Both the position numbers and the translations under genes were made by a program. From an uncultured Gammaproteobacteria bacterium (GTDB lineage Bacteria > Pseudomonadota > Gammaproteobacteria > Pseudomonadales > Ketobacteraceae), in assembly GCA_913063125.1 (NCBI GenBank), contig CAJXZM010000007.1, forward strand, positions 16,120-80,119: 64,000 nucleotides of DNA. Direction: 5' to 3'. Below the pieces are notes generated by a model. That model made no database searches and was not told the DNA's origin. It saw only the letters and a program-made list of their open reading frames with translations. The number at the start of each line of letters is the position of its first letter. Position 1 is the first letter of the stretch. This document shows, one piece after another, positions 1 to 8,963 of this stretch.

Positions 1-1
1 C

Positions 2-298
2 CAACAGGTACGTCGCCAAATTCCAGAGTCCATCGGAATTTTTGTCTTGCCCCCTTCTCAAGCTGCACTTGAACAACGTCTCAAAGGCAGAGGCCAAGAT
101 CCAGAGGACGTCATTCAACATAGGCTGGCTCAAGCTGCACAAGAAATCACCCACCATGTCGAGTATGACTACTTAATTATCAATGATGAATTTGACCTAG
201 CATTAGCTGAACTCAAGTCTATTATTCATTCACAGCGACTCTGCATCGGCCCACAAGCCACACGACATCAAACGTTAATACAAAAACTCTTGTCATAA
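2..298 (+). CDS. gmk: Guanylate kinase, C-terminal part (5' end outside window)
   Basis: Open from the window edge, so only the last 98 residues are visible. Guanylate kinase phosphorylates GMP to GDP with ATP in the cytoplasm. The fragment matches the family's C-terminal half: QQVRRQIPE, then FVLPPS, then LEQRLKGRGQD (lid region), then HVEYDYLIIND near the end, all familiar from bacterial Gmk. The first visible codon is at position 2. Its place directly before rpoZ and spoT is the usual gammaproteobacterial order. The ATG at 47 lies inside the protein and is not the real start. I see no defect in the visible part. Confidence 0.93.
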   Translation, partial: QQVRRQIPESIGIFVLPPSQAALEQRLKGRGQDPEDVIQHRLAQAAQEITHHVEYDYLIINDEFDLALAELKSIIHSQRLCIGPQATRHQTLIQKLLS

Positions 299-436
299 CC
301 CTTGTTTTCATCAGGGTAGCTGTATAGAATTCCCGCTCTTGAGCTCTGTGATTTACCTAAGGTACTCATAGAGCAGGTGGCCTAATAGGCCTCTAAAGCA
401 AACGTTTTAACCAATTTTAGATTTAACGAGGATAAT
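299..436 (+). promoter_or_regulatory. gmk-rpoZ intergenic region with possible promoter and small hairpin
   Basis: A weak sigma-70-like pair is visible: TTGTTT at 302-307 and TATAGA at 323-328, but the spacing is only 15 bases. A short perfect stem GGCCTA/TAGGCC lies at 379-391, without a T-run, so it is not a clear terminator. The AACGAGGATAAT just before 437 supplies the rpoZ ribosome binding site. The promoter call is weak. Confidence 0.3.
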
Positions 437-691
437 ATGGCACGAGTTACCGTAGAAGATTGTTTGGATAAAGTAACTAACCGCTTCGAATTAGTACTCA
501 TTTCCAGTAAACGTGCTCGCCAATTAGCTACAGGAGGCAAAGAGCCTTACGTAGATTGGGAAAATGATAAACCTACTGTTGTAGCACTTCGTGAAATTGC
601 TGAAGGTTACATTGATGCATCCATTCTTGAGCCCGAATCTAAGCGTGAAGATCACAATGTGCCTCTAACGGACATGCCTGGAGGTTTCTAA
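437..691 (+). CDS. rpoZ: DNA-directed RNA polymerase omega subunit
   Basis: An 84-residue protein that opens [13 protein letters not shown], the standard omega N-terminus, followed by [20 protein letters not shown], the conserved helix that embraces the C-terminal tail of the beta' subunit. Omega helps assemble RNA polymerase and, together with beta', forms one ppGpp binding site. A GAGG ribosome binding site lies 9 bases before the ATG. Length is close to the usual 80-91 residues. It sits between gmk and spoT as in Escherichia coli and Pseudomonas, which is fitting because spoT makes and degrades the ppGpp that omega helps sense. Confidence 0.97.
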   Translation: MARVTVEDCLDKVTNRFELVLISSKRARQLATGGKEPYVDWENDKPTVVALREIAEGYIDASILEPESKREDHNVPLTDMPGGF

Positions 692-739
692 GTAACCTTT
701 TGTTGCTTAGACTCAAACCAAGTACACCTTTTCGACAAG

Positions 740-797
740 CTATTTTATTAACAACGTCTGTTTTATAAAATAGTTACACAATTGTATCGACAATTGT
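740..797 (+). promoter_or_regulatory. AT-rich inverted repeat and doubled ACAATTGT palindrome before spoT
   Basis: Two features lie in the 163-base gap upstream of spoT. CTATTTTAT (740-748) is complementary to ATAAAATAG (765-773), giving a 9-bp stem with a 16-base loop. At 778-797 the palindrome ACAATTGT occurs twice, separated by ATCG, an arrangement typical of a dimeric operator. Neither resembles a rho-independent terminator because no T-run follows. The regulator, if any, is unknown. Confidence 0.3.
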
Positions 798-854
798 TCT
801 CATTTACGCCCATAGCCATTACACTCAGGTATATCACGAGTTAGGAGATGGGCG

Positions 855-2966
855 TTGCAAAGCCTTGAAAGTCTTACAGAAAAACTAAGCTACTTGGAAC
901 CTGGTCAGGCTGATCAGATTGTTCGAGCATATTATTACGCTGAGAAAGCTCACGAGGGCCAAACTCGACGTAGCGGCGACCCCTATATTACCCACCCATT
1001 GGCGGTATGTAAGATTCTTGCCGATATGCATATGGACAGCCAAAGCCTTATGGCTGCGCTGTTACATGATGTTATCGAAGACACCCCCATCACCAAGAAA
1101 ACCCTCGCTGAAGAATTTGATGAAGTCACCGCAGAATTAGTAGACGGTGTCACCAAAATTGGCGCTATCAAGTTTGAATCCCGCGCCGAGCAACAGGCAG
1201 AGAACTTCCGAAAGATGGTATTAGCGATGACCGAAGATATTCGCGTCATCCTGGTTAAACTTGCCGATCGCCTTCACAATATGCGTACCCTGGGTATTCT
1301 CCACCCCCAAAAACGCCGACGCATTGCCACGGAAACCCTAGAGATATACTCTCCCATTGCCAATCGCCTTGGCATGAACGATTTTCGCATGGAGTTGGAA
1401 GACCTGTGCTTTACCAACTTATATCCAATGCGTTCCTCACGCATCAAAAAAGCGCTAAAGCTTGCCAAAGGCTCGCGGAAAGACGTCATCACCCAGATTC
1501 AAGAAGCAATCACTAACCGTTTGGAACGAGAGGGCATTCAAGCCCACGTCATTGGGCGAGAAAAACACCTTTTTAGCATTTATGAAAAGATGCGCACACA
1601 ACGCAAACCTTTCGATCAAATCATGGATGTCTATGGATTCCGCATCGTTGTAGAGTCTGTCGACAATTGTTACCGCGCTCTTGGCGCTGTCCATAATCTT
1701 TACAAGCCCATTCCTGGGCGCTTTAAAGATTATGTCGCAATCCCGAAAACCAACGGCTACCAATCTTTACACACTATTCTTAAAGGTATACGAGGCATTC
1801 CTGTTGAAATACAGATTCGCACCGATGAAATGGAAGCAATGGCAAATAATGGTATTGCAGCCCACTGGCTATACAAATCAGACGACCCTGCCACGGGAGC
1901 ACAAAACCGTGCAAAACAATGGTTAAAAGGGCTTTTAGAGATGCAGCAGCGTGCTGGCAACTCTTTAGAGTTTATTGAAAACGTAAAAATCGACCTTTTC
2001 CCTGATGAAGTTTACGTTTTCACTCCCAAAGGAAACATTCTCGAATTACCTAACGGGGCCACACCTGTCGACTTTGCCTATGCGGTTCACACCGATGTTG
2101 GAAAGAGCTGTGTAGCAGCGCGAATCGATCATCGACTAGTCCCCTTAAGCACCCCTATTCTTAGCGGACAAACCATTCGAATTATCACCGCACCTGGCGC
2201 ATCACCAAACCCCGCCTGGCTTAGCTTTGTAACTACAGCAAAAGCCCGCAGTAATATTCGCCACTTTTTAAAGAATCAACGGCGCTCAGAATCAGTTGCC
2301 CTTGGCCAGCGCTTGCTCGAAAAAGCATTAGCTACACTGGACCTAACGCTCAACGCCATTGACCCAGAATCTCTACAGCGCACTATAGAAGAGTCAGGTT
2401 TCACCGAATTCGATGATTTATTAGAAGACATCGGATTAGGTACCTTGATGGCGCAAATTGCAGCTCGCCGCCTTCAGCCCAAGCAAACCGATGATACAAC
2501 TCAGGGCAAAGATAATTCCTCGCCCTTAGTATTACGCGGCACTGAAGGGATGGTCATAAACTTTGCTAAATGCTGCCGCCCCATTCCCGGAGATTCTGTC
2601 ATTGGCCGCTTAAGTGCTGGGCGTGGCATGGTAGTTCATCGAGATGACTGCAATAACATTGCAGCAGAAACAAAATCCAACCCCGAAAAATGCGTCTCCG
2701 TTCAATGGGCCTCCGAAGTCTCCGGTGAATACCCTGTAGAGCTACGAGTAAATATCGAAAACGAGCGCGGCGTACTGGCAATGCTTGCCTCCATACTCTC
2801 GCAAGCTGACGCCAACATTGAGAATATCAGTCTTGATGAAAAAGACGCCCACCTTAGTGTTGTCACGTTACAAATCGCAGTACGAGACAGGGTACACCTC
2901 GCAAGCACCATCCGAAAAATACGCAAAGCCAAATCAGTTACCAAAATCATACGCACCCGTAACTAG
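855..2966 (+). CDS. spoT: Bifunctional (p)ppGpp synthetase/hydrolase SpoT
   Basis: A 703-residue RelA/SpoT homologue that hydrolyses, and can weakly make, the alarmone (p)ppGpp. Domains in order: N-terminal HD hydrolase with H47 and the H71-D72 pair (LLHDVIED); synthetase domain around residues 235-345 with the RFKD motif at 289-292, the RxKD signature of bifunctional enzymes rather than the ExDD of RelA; TGS domain near 380-440; a conserved cysteine segment ([11 protein letters not shown]) near 575; and a C-terminal ACT domain. The chosen start is TTG at 855, seven bases after AGGAG; the nearby ATG at 848 is out of frame. Length matches E. coli SpoT (702 residues as I recall). ridA follows 17 bases downstream and is probably cotranscribed. 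Confidence 0.97.
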   Translation: MQSLESLTEKLSYLEPGQADQIVRAYYYAEKAHEGQTRRSGDPYITHPLAVCKILADMHMDSQSLMAALLHDVIEDTPITKKTLAEEFDEVTAELVDGVTKIGAIKFESRAEQQAENFRKMVLAMTEDIRVILVKLADRLHNMRTLGILHPQKRRRIATETLEIYSPIANRLGMNDFRMELEDLCFTNLYPMRSSRIKKALKLAKGSRKDVITQIQEAITNRLEREGIQAHVIGREKHLFSIYEKMRTQRKPFDQIMDVYGFRIVVESVDNCYRALGAVHNLYKPIPGRFKDYVAIPKTNGYQSLHTILKGIRGIPVEIQIRTDEMEAMANNGIAAHWLYKSDDPATGAQNRAKQWLKGLLEMQQRAGNSLEFIENVKIDLFPDEVYVFTPKGNILELPNGATPVDFAYAVHTDVGKSCVAARIDHRLVPLSTPILSGQTIRIITAPGASPNPAWLSFVTTAKARSNIRHFLKNQRRSESVALGQRLLEKALATLDLTLNAIDPESLQRTIEESGFTEFDDLLEDIGLGTLMAQIAARRLQPKQTDDTTQGKDNSSPLVLRGTEGMVINFAKCCRPIPGDSVIGRLSAGRGMVVHRDDCNNIAAETKSNPEKCVSVQWASEVSGEYPVELRVNIENERGVLAMLASILSQADANIENISLDEKDAHLSVVTLQIAVRDRVHLASTIRKIRKAKSVTKIIRTRN

Positions 2967-2983
2967 CCAAGGAACAAAAACAC

Positions 2984-3391
2984 ATGAGCCGCAAATACAT
3001 TCAAACGGACAAAGCGCCACAAGCGATTGGCACCTATTCTCAAGCGGTAAAATGCAACAATACTGTATATATGTCAGGACAAATCCCTCTTGTCCCAGAA
3101 ACAATGGTATTAGCAGAAGGGGATATGAACGTTCAAATCACCCGTGTATTTGATAACCTGCAAGCAGTAGCAGAAGCAGCAGGTGGCTCTTTGCAAGATA
3201 TCGTCAAGCTAAACATTTTCTTAATAGACCTCAACAACTTTGCATTAGTTAACGAAATCATGGCTCGTTACTTTGAACAGCCTTATCCAGCACGCGCTGC
3301 AATAGGCGTTGCATCTTTACCAAAAGGAGCTGAAGTGGAAATGGATGCCGTTATGGAGCTTCCAGAAAATAATGAGGGCAGTTCTTATTGA
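2984..3391 (+). CDS. ridA: Reactive intermediate/imine deaminase RidA
   Basis: A 135-residue member of the RidA/YjgF/YER057c family, which hydrolyses enamine and imine intermediates released by PLP enzymes such as threonine dehydratase. Visible signatures are GTYSQAVK near the N-terminus, MSGQIPL, and the C-terminal [18 protein letters not shown], whose Arg is the substrate-carboxylate contact of the archetypal subgroup. Usual family length is about 128-130; the few extra residues are a short polar tail after the last strand. It lies directly after spoT, the normal gammaproteobacterial order, and is followed by a hairpin that probably ends the gmk-rpoZ-spoT-ridA transcript. Confidence 0.95.
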   Translation: MSRKYIQTDKAPQAIGTYSQAVKCNNTVYMSGQIPLVPETMVLAEGDMNVQITRVFDNLQAVAEAAGGSLQDIVKLNIFLIDLNNFALVNEIMARYFEQPYPARAAIGVASLPKGAEVEMDAVMELPENNEGSSY

Positions 3392-3407
3392 AGTTTTGTC
3401 GCAAATA

Positions 3408-3435
3408 GTCCATCTGGTGTAAAAACCAGCTGGAC
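3408..3435 (+). terminator. Probable terminator after ridA
   Basis: GTCCATCTGGT and ACCAGCTGGAC form an 11-bp stem with one mismatch and a 6-base A-rich loop, starting 17 bases after the ridA stop. The tail (GATCTTGTTCT) is only moderately T-rich, so the terminator is probable rather than certain. Confidence 0.55.
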
Positions 3436-3571
3436 GATCTTGTTCTCACCATTAAATCAAATGGCGCCGTTAACGCTAATTCAACGCCCAAAGGGCAATG
3501 CAGAATTTTTGTTCAACCCTGTATTATCAAATCTTTAAGTGACAATCTAAAAACACAAGCGGTCGGTTTCA

Positions 3572-4267
3572 ATGTGGTTGAATGACAAGCAAGCGAAAGA
3601 CCCTGCCAGATGCTCATATAGAGAGTCTTTACTAAGTTCTTGCCCCAATCATATCGTGATTGATAACTTATTTAATGAAGCCAAACTCGATGACGTAATG
3701 AAGGTTTTACAACAGCCTCATTGTTGGCAAACTCAAAGACATACTTATTCTGCTTTATATGTCGATAATGCCCGGTGGCAAAAAACCAGCAACGATCAAC
3801 GGTTTGTACAGCGAGATGTTTGGCGACATGAAGCGGCCAACCCCAATACTGCCAATTCCAATATAGCTCGGGATTTTTTGACTTTTTTGCGCGGAGATGA
3901 GTTTATGTCCGTGTTATCACGTATTTTTAACGTGCCATTAACAGATATAAATGTGGCTGATCCTGAAATTAATACGAATTATTTTCGCTTAAGCACTACC
4001 GACTTTGTTGAACAACATGCTGATGATTCCCCCGGAAGAGAAGTGTGCATGCTGTTGTATTTGAATAAAAAGTGGGGTAATAATGCGGGGGGTGAACTCG
4101 TTTTTATAGGTGAAAATGATGAACCTATTCGTATTGCCCCTTTATATAACCGCTGTGTTTTGTTTGACCCTTCCTCAAAGGGCTCTGAACACTGGGTGAA
4201 AACGTTAAACCCTGACCATACAGATGAATACCGCTATAACGTAACCAGCTGGTATTGGTCTGAATAA
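3572..4267 (+). CDS. 2OG-Fe(II) oxygenase family protein
   Basis: A 231-residue cytoplasmic protein with the facial triad of 2-oxoglutarate, iron-dependent dioxygenases: H149-x-D151 in EQHADDSPG, H207 in SEHWV, and R221 placed to bind the 2OG carboxylate. The core pattern MLLYLN...GGEL (residues 160-176) is the jelly-roll strand arrangement of prolyl-4-hydroxylase and Tpa1-like proteins. Such enzymes hydroxylate proteins or small molecules; the substrate here cannot be read from sequence. It has its own transcription unit, separated from ridA by a hairpin and facing the next gene. No signal peptide is visible. Confidence 0.8.
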   Translation: MWLNDKQAKDPARCSYRESLLSSCPNHIVIDNLFNEAKLDDVMKVLQQPHCWQTQRHTYSALYVDNARWQKTSNDQRFVQRDVWRHEAANPNTANSNIARDFLTFLRGDEFMSVLSRIFNVPLTDINVADPEINTNYFRLSTTDFVEQHADDSPGREVCMLLYLNKKWGNNAGGELVFIGENDEPIRIAPLYNRCVLFDPSSKGSEHWVKTLNPDHTDEYRYNVTSWYWSE

Positions 4268-4268
4268 T

Positions 4269-4288
4269 GCGTTTTTCCTGAAAAACGC
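4269..4288. terminator. Short hairpin between convergent genes
   Basis: GCGTTTTTC and GAAAAACGC form a near-perfect palindrome directly after the oxygenase stop codon, between two convergent genes. The stem contains the T and A runs, but no T-run follows on either strand. It may slow or end transcription in both directions. Confidence 0.35.
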
Positions 4289-4343
4289 CCCTGCTTGCAA
4301 CTTGTTACCCTCACACCTAATGTGGCTTGTACAAATTATTTTT

Positions 4344-4772
4344 TTAGTCACCAACATACAGTGTTTTTTCCAGCACTTTCTCGCCATCAAGCTTTACAAC
4401 AAAACGCCAGTTGCCTGGATAATCTACGTTGGAACGAAAATTGTACTTAGTCCAAGAACGCCAGTTGGAGTCTGATGGTTTAAAGCCATATTTTGAATGC
4501 CCTACCAATCGATTATTGCCATCATAAATAAAGTTCTCGACATCATACAACCGCACATCCAAATCCTGCCACTTTAAGTAAATATATATTTTCCCATCAC
4601 TTAAATAGGCCGAGTTCAAATAATCAACAGGCTCTGCATCCAGCAGCTGAGAGGTGAAGACACTGTTTTCAATCAATGCTGATGACGCATTAAGTTGCAA
4701 CGGTAACAATGCGCAAACACCAACAACAATTACAAACACACTACGATACAAAATCGATGACAGCTGCTTCAT
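4344..4772 (-). CDS. Secreted hypothetical protein
   Basis: About 142 residues from the ATG at 4772, chosen because GAGGGG lies seven bases upstream and the N-terminus then becomes a clean signal peptide (MKQLSSILYRS followed by a hydrophobic run ending near LNASS). The mature part is rich in Tyr and Trp and ends with a beta-rich segment (NWRFVVKLDGEKVL, then LYVGD), which suggests a small periplasmic beta-sandwich. An upstream ATG at 4808 would add 12 residues. I do not recognise the family with confidence; the final motif faintly recalls DUF2914-type domains. It is alone on its strand. Confidence 0.65.
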   Translation of the reverse strand: MKQLSSILYRSVFVIVVGVCALLPLQLNASSALIENSVFTSQLLDAEPVDYLNSAYLSDGKIYIYLKWQDLDVRLYDVENFIYDGNNRLVGHSKYGFKPSDSNWRSWTKYNFRSNVDYPGNWRFVVKLDGEKVLEKTLYVGD

Positions 4773-5009
4773 GAGTTTCCCCTCAAATAAATTCATACAA
4801 AGACCCAAGCAGACTTATGGGTTCTGCTGTAAACATGCCTCACGGTAGCAAATCCTAAACCAAGCGTCTGTCATCTCTGTTTCAGAACTTGCACTCAATC
4901 ACAGGACGTCCGAGCCTTATTCAATGAATGAGACATAGTTCTCACCCATTTGGGAATCCCCCCCTTGCTCGAATCCTCACTAAGAATCACCCATCCTTCA
5001 CAGAACGTA

Positions 5010-5861
5010 TTAAGGAAGTATTAACTGTTTATAACCGTCCTCATAATGCTCAAACGTGAATTCATACCCTAACGAACGAATACGATCATTACGACAGCGC
5101 TTATTTTGGCGAAGCACCTGTAAATTTCCATTGTAAACAGGCCCTTTAATATTTAGTAAGTTTGCGATACAACACAACACATCCCATTCCGGCACAGGGT
5201 AGCTATCTACACCCACATAACAGTTATCAACCTTTCGTCCAGAATCGATCATTTGAATCAAATAGCTTAATATCCCGGCACAATCATCACGATGAATTCG
5301 GTTGGTATACGCTGGAATTTCACGGTTTATCTCACATCCATTTATGACTTTATTAAGCAACCGCCTCCGACCCGGACCATAGATCCCACCCAAACGAACA
5401 GCAACCCCTTTTACTGAAGAGTCACGTAGTACCTTCTCTGCTTCTAATAGTTTTTGCCCAGAAAATGTCGTTGGTAATGTTTCTGTTGACTCATCAACCC
5501 ATTGACCTTGTTGCTGGTGGTACACCGCAGTACTAGTAACTAACAAAAAGCCCTGTAATATTTGCGTATCAATACACGCTAAACTGTTTTTTATGCCTTC
5601 TGGATAGGCTGCATGGTAAGCACCTTCCGTGCGTTCCTCTGGCGCAACCGTATAAACCAAATAATGTATATCGCCGGGTAACTGTCTAAAACATGCTCTG
5701 AGACTTTCAATGTCGCTCACATCCCCATAGACACAAGGAAAAGGTATGTCATCGCTGAACGTTCTTTTAATGCCGTACACGTCATACCCTAACAGCTGTA
5801 AACGACGCCCAGTTTCACTACCAACATCACCACAACCGACAATTAAGATATTCTTCTTCAT
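5010..5861 (-). CDS. NAD(P)-dependent SDR-fold epimerase/dehydratase-like protein
   Basis: About 283 residues. The N-terminus ILIVGCGDVGSETGRRL carries the GxxGxxG Rossmann motif, and the family pattern continues with YGDVSD, a central VTSTAVYHQQQGQWVDEST and IYGPGRRR. It resembles the YeeZ subgroup of extended SDR proteins, which keep the cofactor fold but often lack a full Tyr-x3-Lys catalytic pair; here the Tyr of TAVYH has no Lys three residues on. The substrate is unknown. The start is set at ATG 5861 (MKKNIL); an in-frame ATG at 5879 adds six residues. It is divergent from oxyR with an 81-base gap. Confidence 0.75.
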   Translation of the reverse strand: MKKNILIVGCGDVGSETGRRLQLLGYDVYGIKRTFSDDIPFPCVYGDVSDIESLRACFRQLPGDIHYLVYTVAPEERTEGAYHAAYPEGIKNSLACIDTQILQGFLLVTSTAVYHQQQGQWVDESTETLPTTFSGQKLLEAEKVLRDSSVKGVAVRLGGIYGPGRRRLLNKVINGCEINREIPAYTNRIHRDDCAGILSYLIQMIDSGRKVDNCYVGVDSYPVPEWDVLCCIANLLNIKGPVYNGNLQVLRQNKRCRNDRIRSLGYEFTFEHYEDGYKQLILP

Positions 5862-5918
5862 TCTAGGATTCCCCCCCAAATCATGATAAATTTTTAAACA
5901 CTATTCGACGCACCTTTC

Positions 5919-5924
5919 TATAAT
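5919..5924 (+). promoter_or_regulatory. Candidate -10 element for oxyR
   Basis: A perfect TATAAT lies 18 bases before the oxyR ATG in the short divergent gap with the SDR gene. A matching -35 is not clear (TTAAAC at 5894-5899 would give a 19-base spacer). OxyR usually represses its own gene from this position. Confidence 0.4.
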
Positions 5925-5942
5925 ATTTGATTACGGCTCCTT

Positions 5943-6851
5943 ATGACACTCACAGAACTCCGCTATATCATCACATTGGCCCACGAGAAGCACTTTCGAA
6001 AAGCAGCCGAGCGCTGTTATGTCAGCCAACCAACACTAAGTGTCGCTATAAAGAAGCTAGAAGAGGAGTTGGACCTTGTTATTTTTGAGCGCAGCCGCAC
6101 CGAAGTTCAGGTCACCCCCTTAGGCGAAAAAATCATCGCCCAAGCTCGAAAGGTCCTGGAAGAAGCAGATATTATTAAAGCCATTGCCGATGAAGGAAAA
6201 GGACAACTCAACACCCCTTTACGAGTAGGAGCTATCTTCACTATTGGACCTTATCTATTCCCTCACATTATCCGCCATATAAAAGACAGTGCACCGAACA
6301 TGTCGCTAATTTTGGAAGAAAACTACACGTCTGTTTTACGACAAAAGCTCCGTCATGGGGAGATCGATGTTATCGTTATTTCTTTGCCCTTTACCGAGCC
6401 AAACACGGAAGTACTTGATTTATACGATGAACCTTTTCGTATATTAGTTCCTGCAAGACACCCCTTGGCGAAAAAAAATTCCATAACCAAACGGCAATTA
6501 GAAAAGGAAAAGGTCTTATTGCTCGGTGATGGACATTGTTTTCGCGACCAAGTGTTACACGCCTGCCCCAGCATCAACAAAGCGTTTGACGCCACCGATA
6601 TCCCTCTTGGCACATCACTTGAAACATTACGGCATATGGTTGCATCAGGCCTTGGCCTTACCATATTGCCTGGTTCAGCCAGTGATAATTCAATTTATGA
6701 TAGCGACACCCTAGTAGAACGTCCTTTTTCCGGTAAAACGCCCTTTCGCCGAGTATCGCTGGTATGGCGAAAGCGCTTCCCCCGCACCCAGGCTATCGAC
6801 GCCTTAGCCACATCAATTAATAGCTGTGCCGTACCTGGAGCATCACGTTAA
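5943..6851 (+). CDS. oxyR: Hydrogen peroxide-sensing LysR-type regulator OxyR
   Basis: A 302-residue LysR-type regulator. The winged helix-turn-helix occupies residues 1-60 (FRKAAERCYVSQPTLSVAIK). The redox switch is intact and at E. coli numbering: C199 in GHCFRDQV and C208 in HAC, which form the activating disulfide after peroxide exposure. In the family the oxidised form activates catalase, alkyl hydroperoxide reductase and related genes. recG starts eight bases after the stop codon, the same oxyR-recG pairing found in Pseudomonas, so the two are probably cotranscribed. Confidence 0.96.
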   Translation: MTLTELRYIITLAHEKHFRKAAERCYVSQPTLSVAIKKLEEELDLVIFERSRTEVQVTPLGEKIIAQARKVLEEADIIKAIADEGKGQLNTPLRVGAIFTIGPYLFPHIIRHIKDSAPNMSLILEENYTSVLRQKLRHGEIDVIVISLPFTEPNTEVLDLYDEPFRILVPARHPLAKKNSITKRQLEKEKVLLLGDGHCFRDQVLHACPSINKAFDATDIPLGTSLETLRHMVASGLGLTILPGSASDNSIYDSDTLVERPFSGKTPFRRVSLVWRKRFPRTQAIDALATSINSCAVPGASR

Positions 6852-6859
6852 CTCCCATC

Positions 6860-8962
6860 ATGCCTAAAATCACCAACATAAACGATGGCTACAACCCCAA
6901 CCATTTATCTCAAACCCCCATCACTCAACTAAAAGGGGTAGGGGCCGCTGTCGCATCAAAGCTAGAAAAGCTCGGCCTGCTTTCGATACAAGATGTATTG
7001 TTTCATTTGCCTGCTCGTTACCAAGACCGAACACGTATCCACCCCATCGGCAGCACCCGAATGGGGGAAGAGGTACTCATTCAAGGTAACGTTGAGCTAT
7101 GCGATGTTATTTTTGGAAAGCGCCGCATGTTGGTATGTCGGCTTTCCGATAGCTCTGGTTCTATTCAATTACGCTTTTTCCATTTCTCTGCCGCACAAAA
7201 GAATGCGCTGGAAAAAGGTGCAACCGTCCGCTGCTTTGGAGAAGTACGGTTTAATAACAACGGCCGGGAAATGGTTCATCCCGAGTACAAAATATTAACC
7301 GACATAAACGCTCCCGTTAATGAGCACCTCACTTCGACCTATCCGAGCACCGACGGTGTATCACAACACCTGTTACGTAAACTCGCCCAACAATCCCTAG
7401 ACCTTCTAAATAGCGGAAACGCTATCAGTGAATTGTTACCAACGATGCAAAAAAAATGGCCTTCACTAAAAGATTCCCTAAATTTTATTCACAACCCACC
7501 ACCTGGAGTTAACACCAAAAGCTTGGAGGAGGGTACACACCGACATCAACAACGATTATCACTCGAAGAGTTATTGGCGCACCACTTAAGTTTGTTACAA
7601 CGCCGCCAGGAGATGAAAACTCAAATAGCACCAGCGTTAGTGGCAAGTAAAACACTCAACCCCCGGTTCTTGCAACAGTTGCCATTCTCCCCCACAAATG
7701 CTCAAAAAAGAGTCTGCCAAGAAATTACCAACGACCTAATACAAAACAGTCCAATGTTACGTTTAGTACAAGGGGATGTTGGTTGCGGTAAAACGTTGGT
7801 TGCCGCATGGGCCGCATTACAGGCTATTGAACAAGGCTTCCAAGTCGCACTAATGGCCCCAACGGAAATATTGGCCGAACAGCACTTTCAAACCTTTACC
7901 GACTGGTTCAAACCCCTGAACATTTCTGTCGGTTGGTTATCTGGAAAATTAAAAGGCAAAAAACGCTCGCAACAATTATCTGATCTAGAGTCAGGCGAAT
8001 GCCAACTCATCGTTGGTACCCATGCATTATTCCAGGGTGATGTTCATTATCAAAAACTCGGCCTTGCCATCATTGATGAACAGCATCGTTTTGGCGTCCA
8101 CCAACGCTTATCTCTCACTCAAAAAAGTGATGACAGTTATGTAGTACATCAACTTATCATGACCGCCACCCCTATTCCACGTACCTTAGCGATGAGTGCT
8201 TATGCCGATTTGGACACCTCAATTATTGATGAACTTCCACCAGGTCGCACTCCCGTAAAAACAGTTGTTGTAGCAAACGACCGAAGAGATGCAGTAATAC
8301 AGCGGGTATTAAATGCCTGCAATGAAAGCAAACAAGTATATTGGGTGTGCACCCTCATCGAAGAGTCTGAAGTTTTGCAATGCCAAGCTGCAGAAAAAAC
8401 CGCTGAACAACTTAACCTCAAGTTGCCCAATATTCGGATAGGTTTAATTCATGGACGCCTAAAACCCAAAGAGAAAGTCAGCATCATGGATGCCTTCAAG
8501 CAAGGCGAAATACAATTATTAGTGGCAACAACCGTCATAGAAGTTGGCGTTAATGTACCCAATGCCAGCGTAATGATCATTGAAAACCCCGAACGTTTAG
8601 GCCTTGCACAACTTCACCAATTACGCGGACGTGTTGGAAGGGGTTCTATTGAGAGTTTTTGCTTATTACTCTATCAAGCACCCTTGTCCGTGCACGGCAA
8701 ACAGCGCTTAGAAATTATGCGCGAAACAACCGATGGCTTTAAAATTGCAGAAAAAGACTTGGAAATTCGCGGGCCCGGAGAGGTACTCGGCACGCGTCAA
8801 ACGGGGGATATTACGTTTCGCATTGCAGACCTTATGCGAGACAAATCACTTGTATATGAAGCTAAAAAACTCGCCAAATATATTCTTCAACAAGAACCCA
8901 GCCTAATTGCACCATTGGTTCATCGCTGGTTAGGCAATGCCTCTCAATACGCTCAAGCCTAA
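6860..8962 (+). CDS. recG: ATP-dependent DNA helicase RecG
   Basis: A 700-residue superfamily 2 helicase that reverses stalled forks and remodels Holliday junctions and R-loops. The N-terminal wedge/OB domain (about residues 60-160) precedes the motor: Walker A GDVGCGKT at 305-312, the Walker B variant DEQH near residue 400 (IDEQHRFGVHQR), TATPIPRTL, and motifs V/VI ending in LRGRVGRG. The tail FKIAEKDLEIRGPGEVLGTRQ is diagnostic of RecG. E. coli RecG is 693 residues. It follows oxyR closely and converges with dgcP, whose stop codon lies one base away. Confidence 0.97.
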   Translation: MPKITNINDGYNPNHLSQTPITQLKGVGAAVASKLEKLGLLSIQDVLFHLPARYQDRTRIHPIGSTRMGEEVLIQGNVELCDVIFGKRRMLVCRLSDSSGSIQLRFFHFSAAQKNALEKGATVRCFGEVRFNNNGREMVHPEYKILTDINAPVNEHLTSTYPSTDGVSQHLLRKLAQQSLDLLNSGNAISELLPTMQKKWPSLKDSLNFIHNPPPGVNTKSLEEGTHRHQQRLSLEELLAHHLSLLQRRQEMKTQIAPALVASKTLNPRFLQQLPFSPTNAQKRVCQEITNDLIQNSPMLRLVQGDVGCGKTLVAAWAALQAIEQGFQVALMAPTEILAEQHFQTFTDWFKPLNISVGWLSGKLKGKKRSQQLSDLESGECQLIVGTHALFQGDVHYQKLGLAIIDEQHRFGVHQRLSLTQKSDDSYVVHQLIMTATPIPRTLAMSAYADLDTSIIDELPPGRTPVKTVVVANDRRDAVIQRVLNACNESKQVYWVCTLIEESEVLQCQAAEKTAEQLNLKLPNIRIGLIHGRLKPKEKVSIMDAFKQGEIQLLVATTVIEVGVNVPNASVMIIENPERLGLAQLHQLRGRVGRGSIESFCLLLYQAPLSVHGKQRLEIMRETTDGFKIAEKDLEIRGPGEVLGTRQTGDITFRIADLMRDKSLVYEAKKLAKYILQQEPSLIAPLVHRWLGNASQYAQA

Positions 8963-8963
8963 C

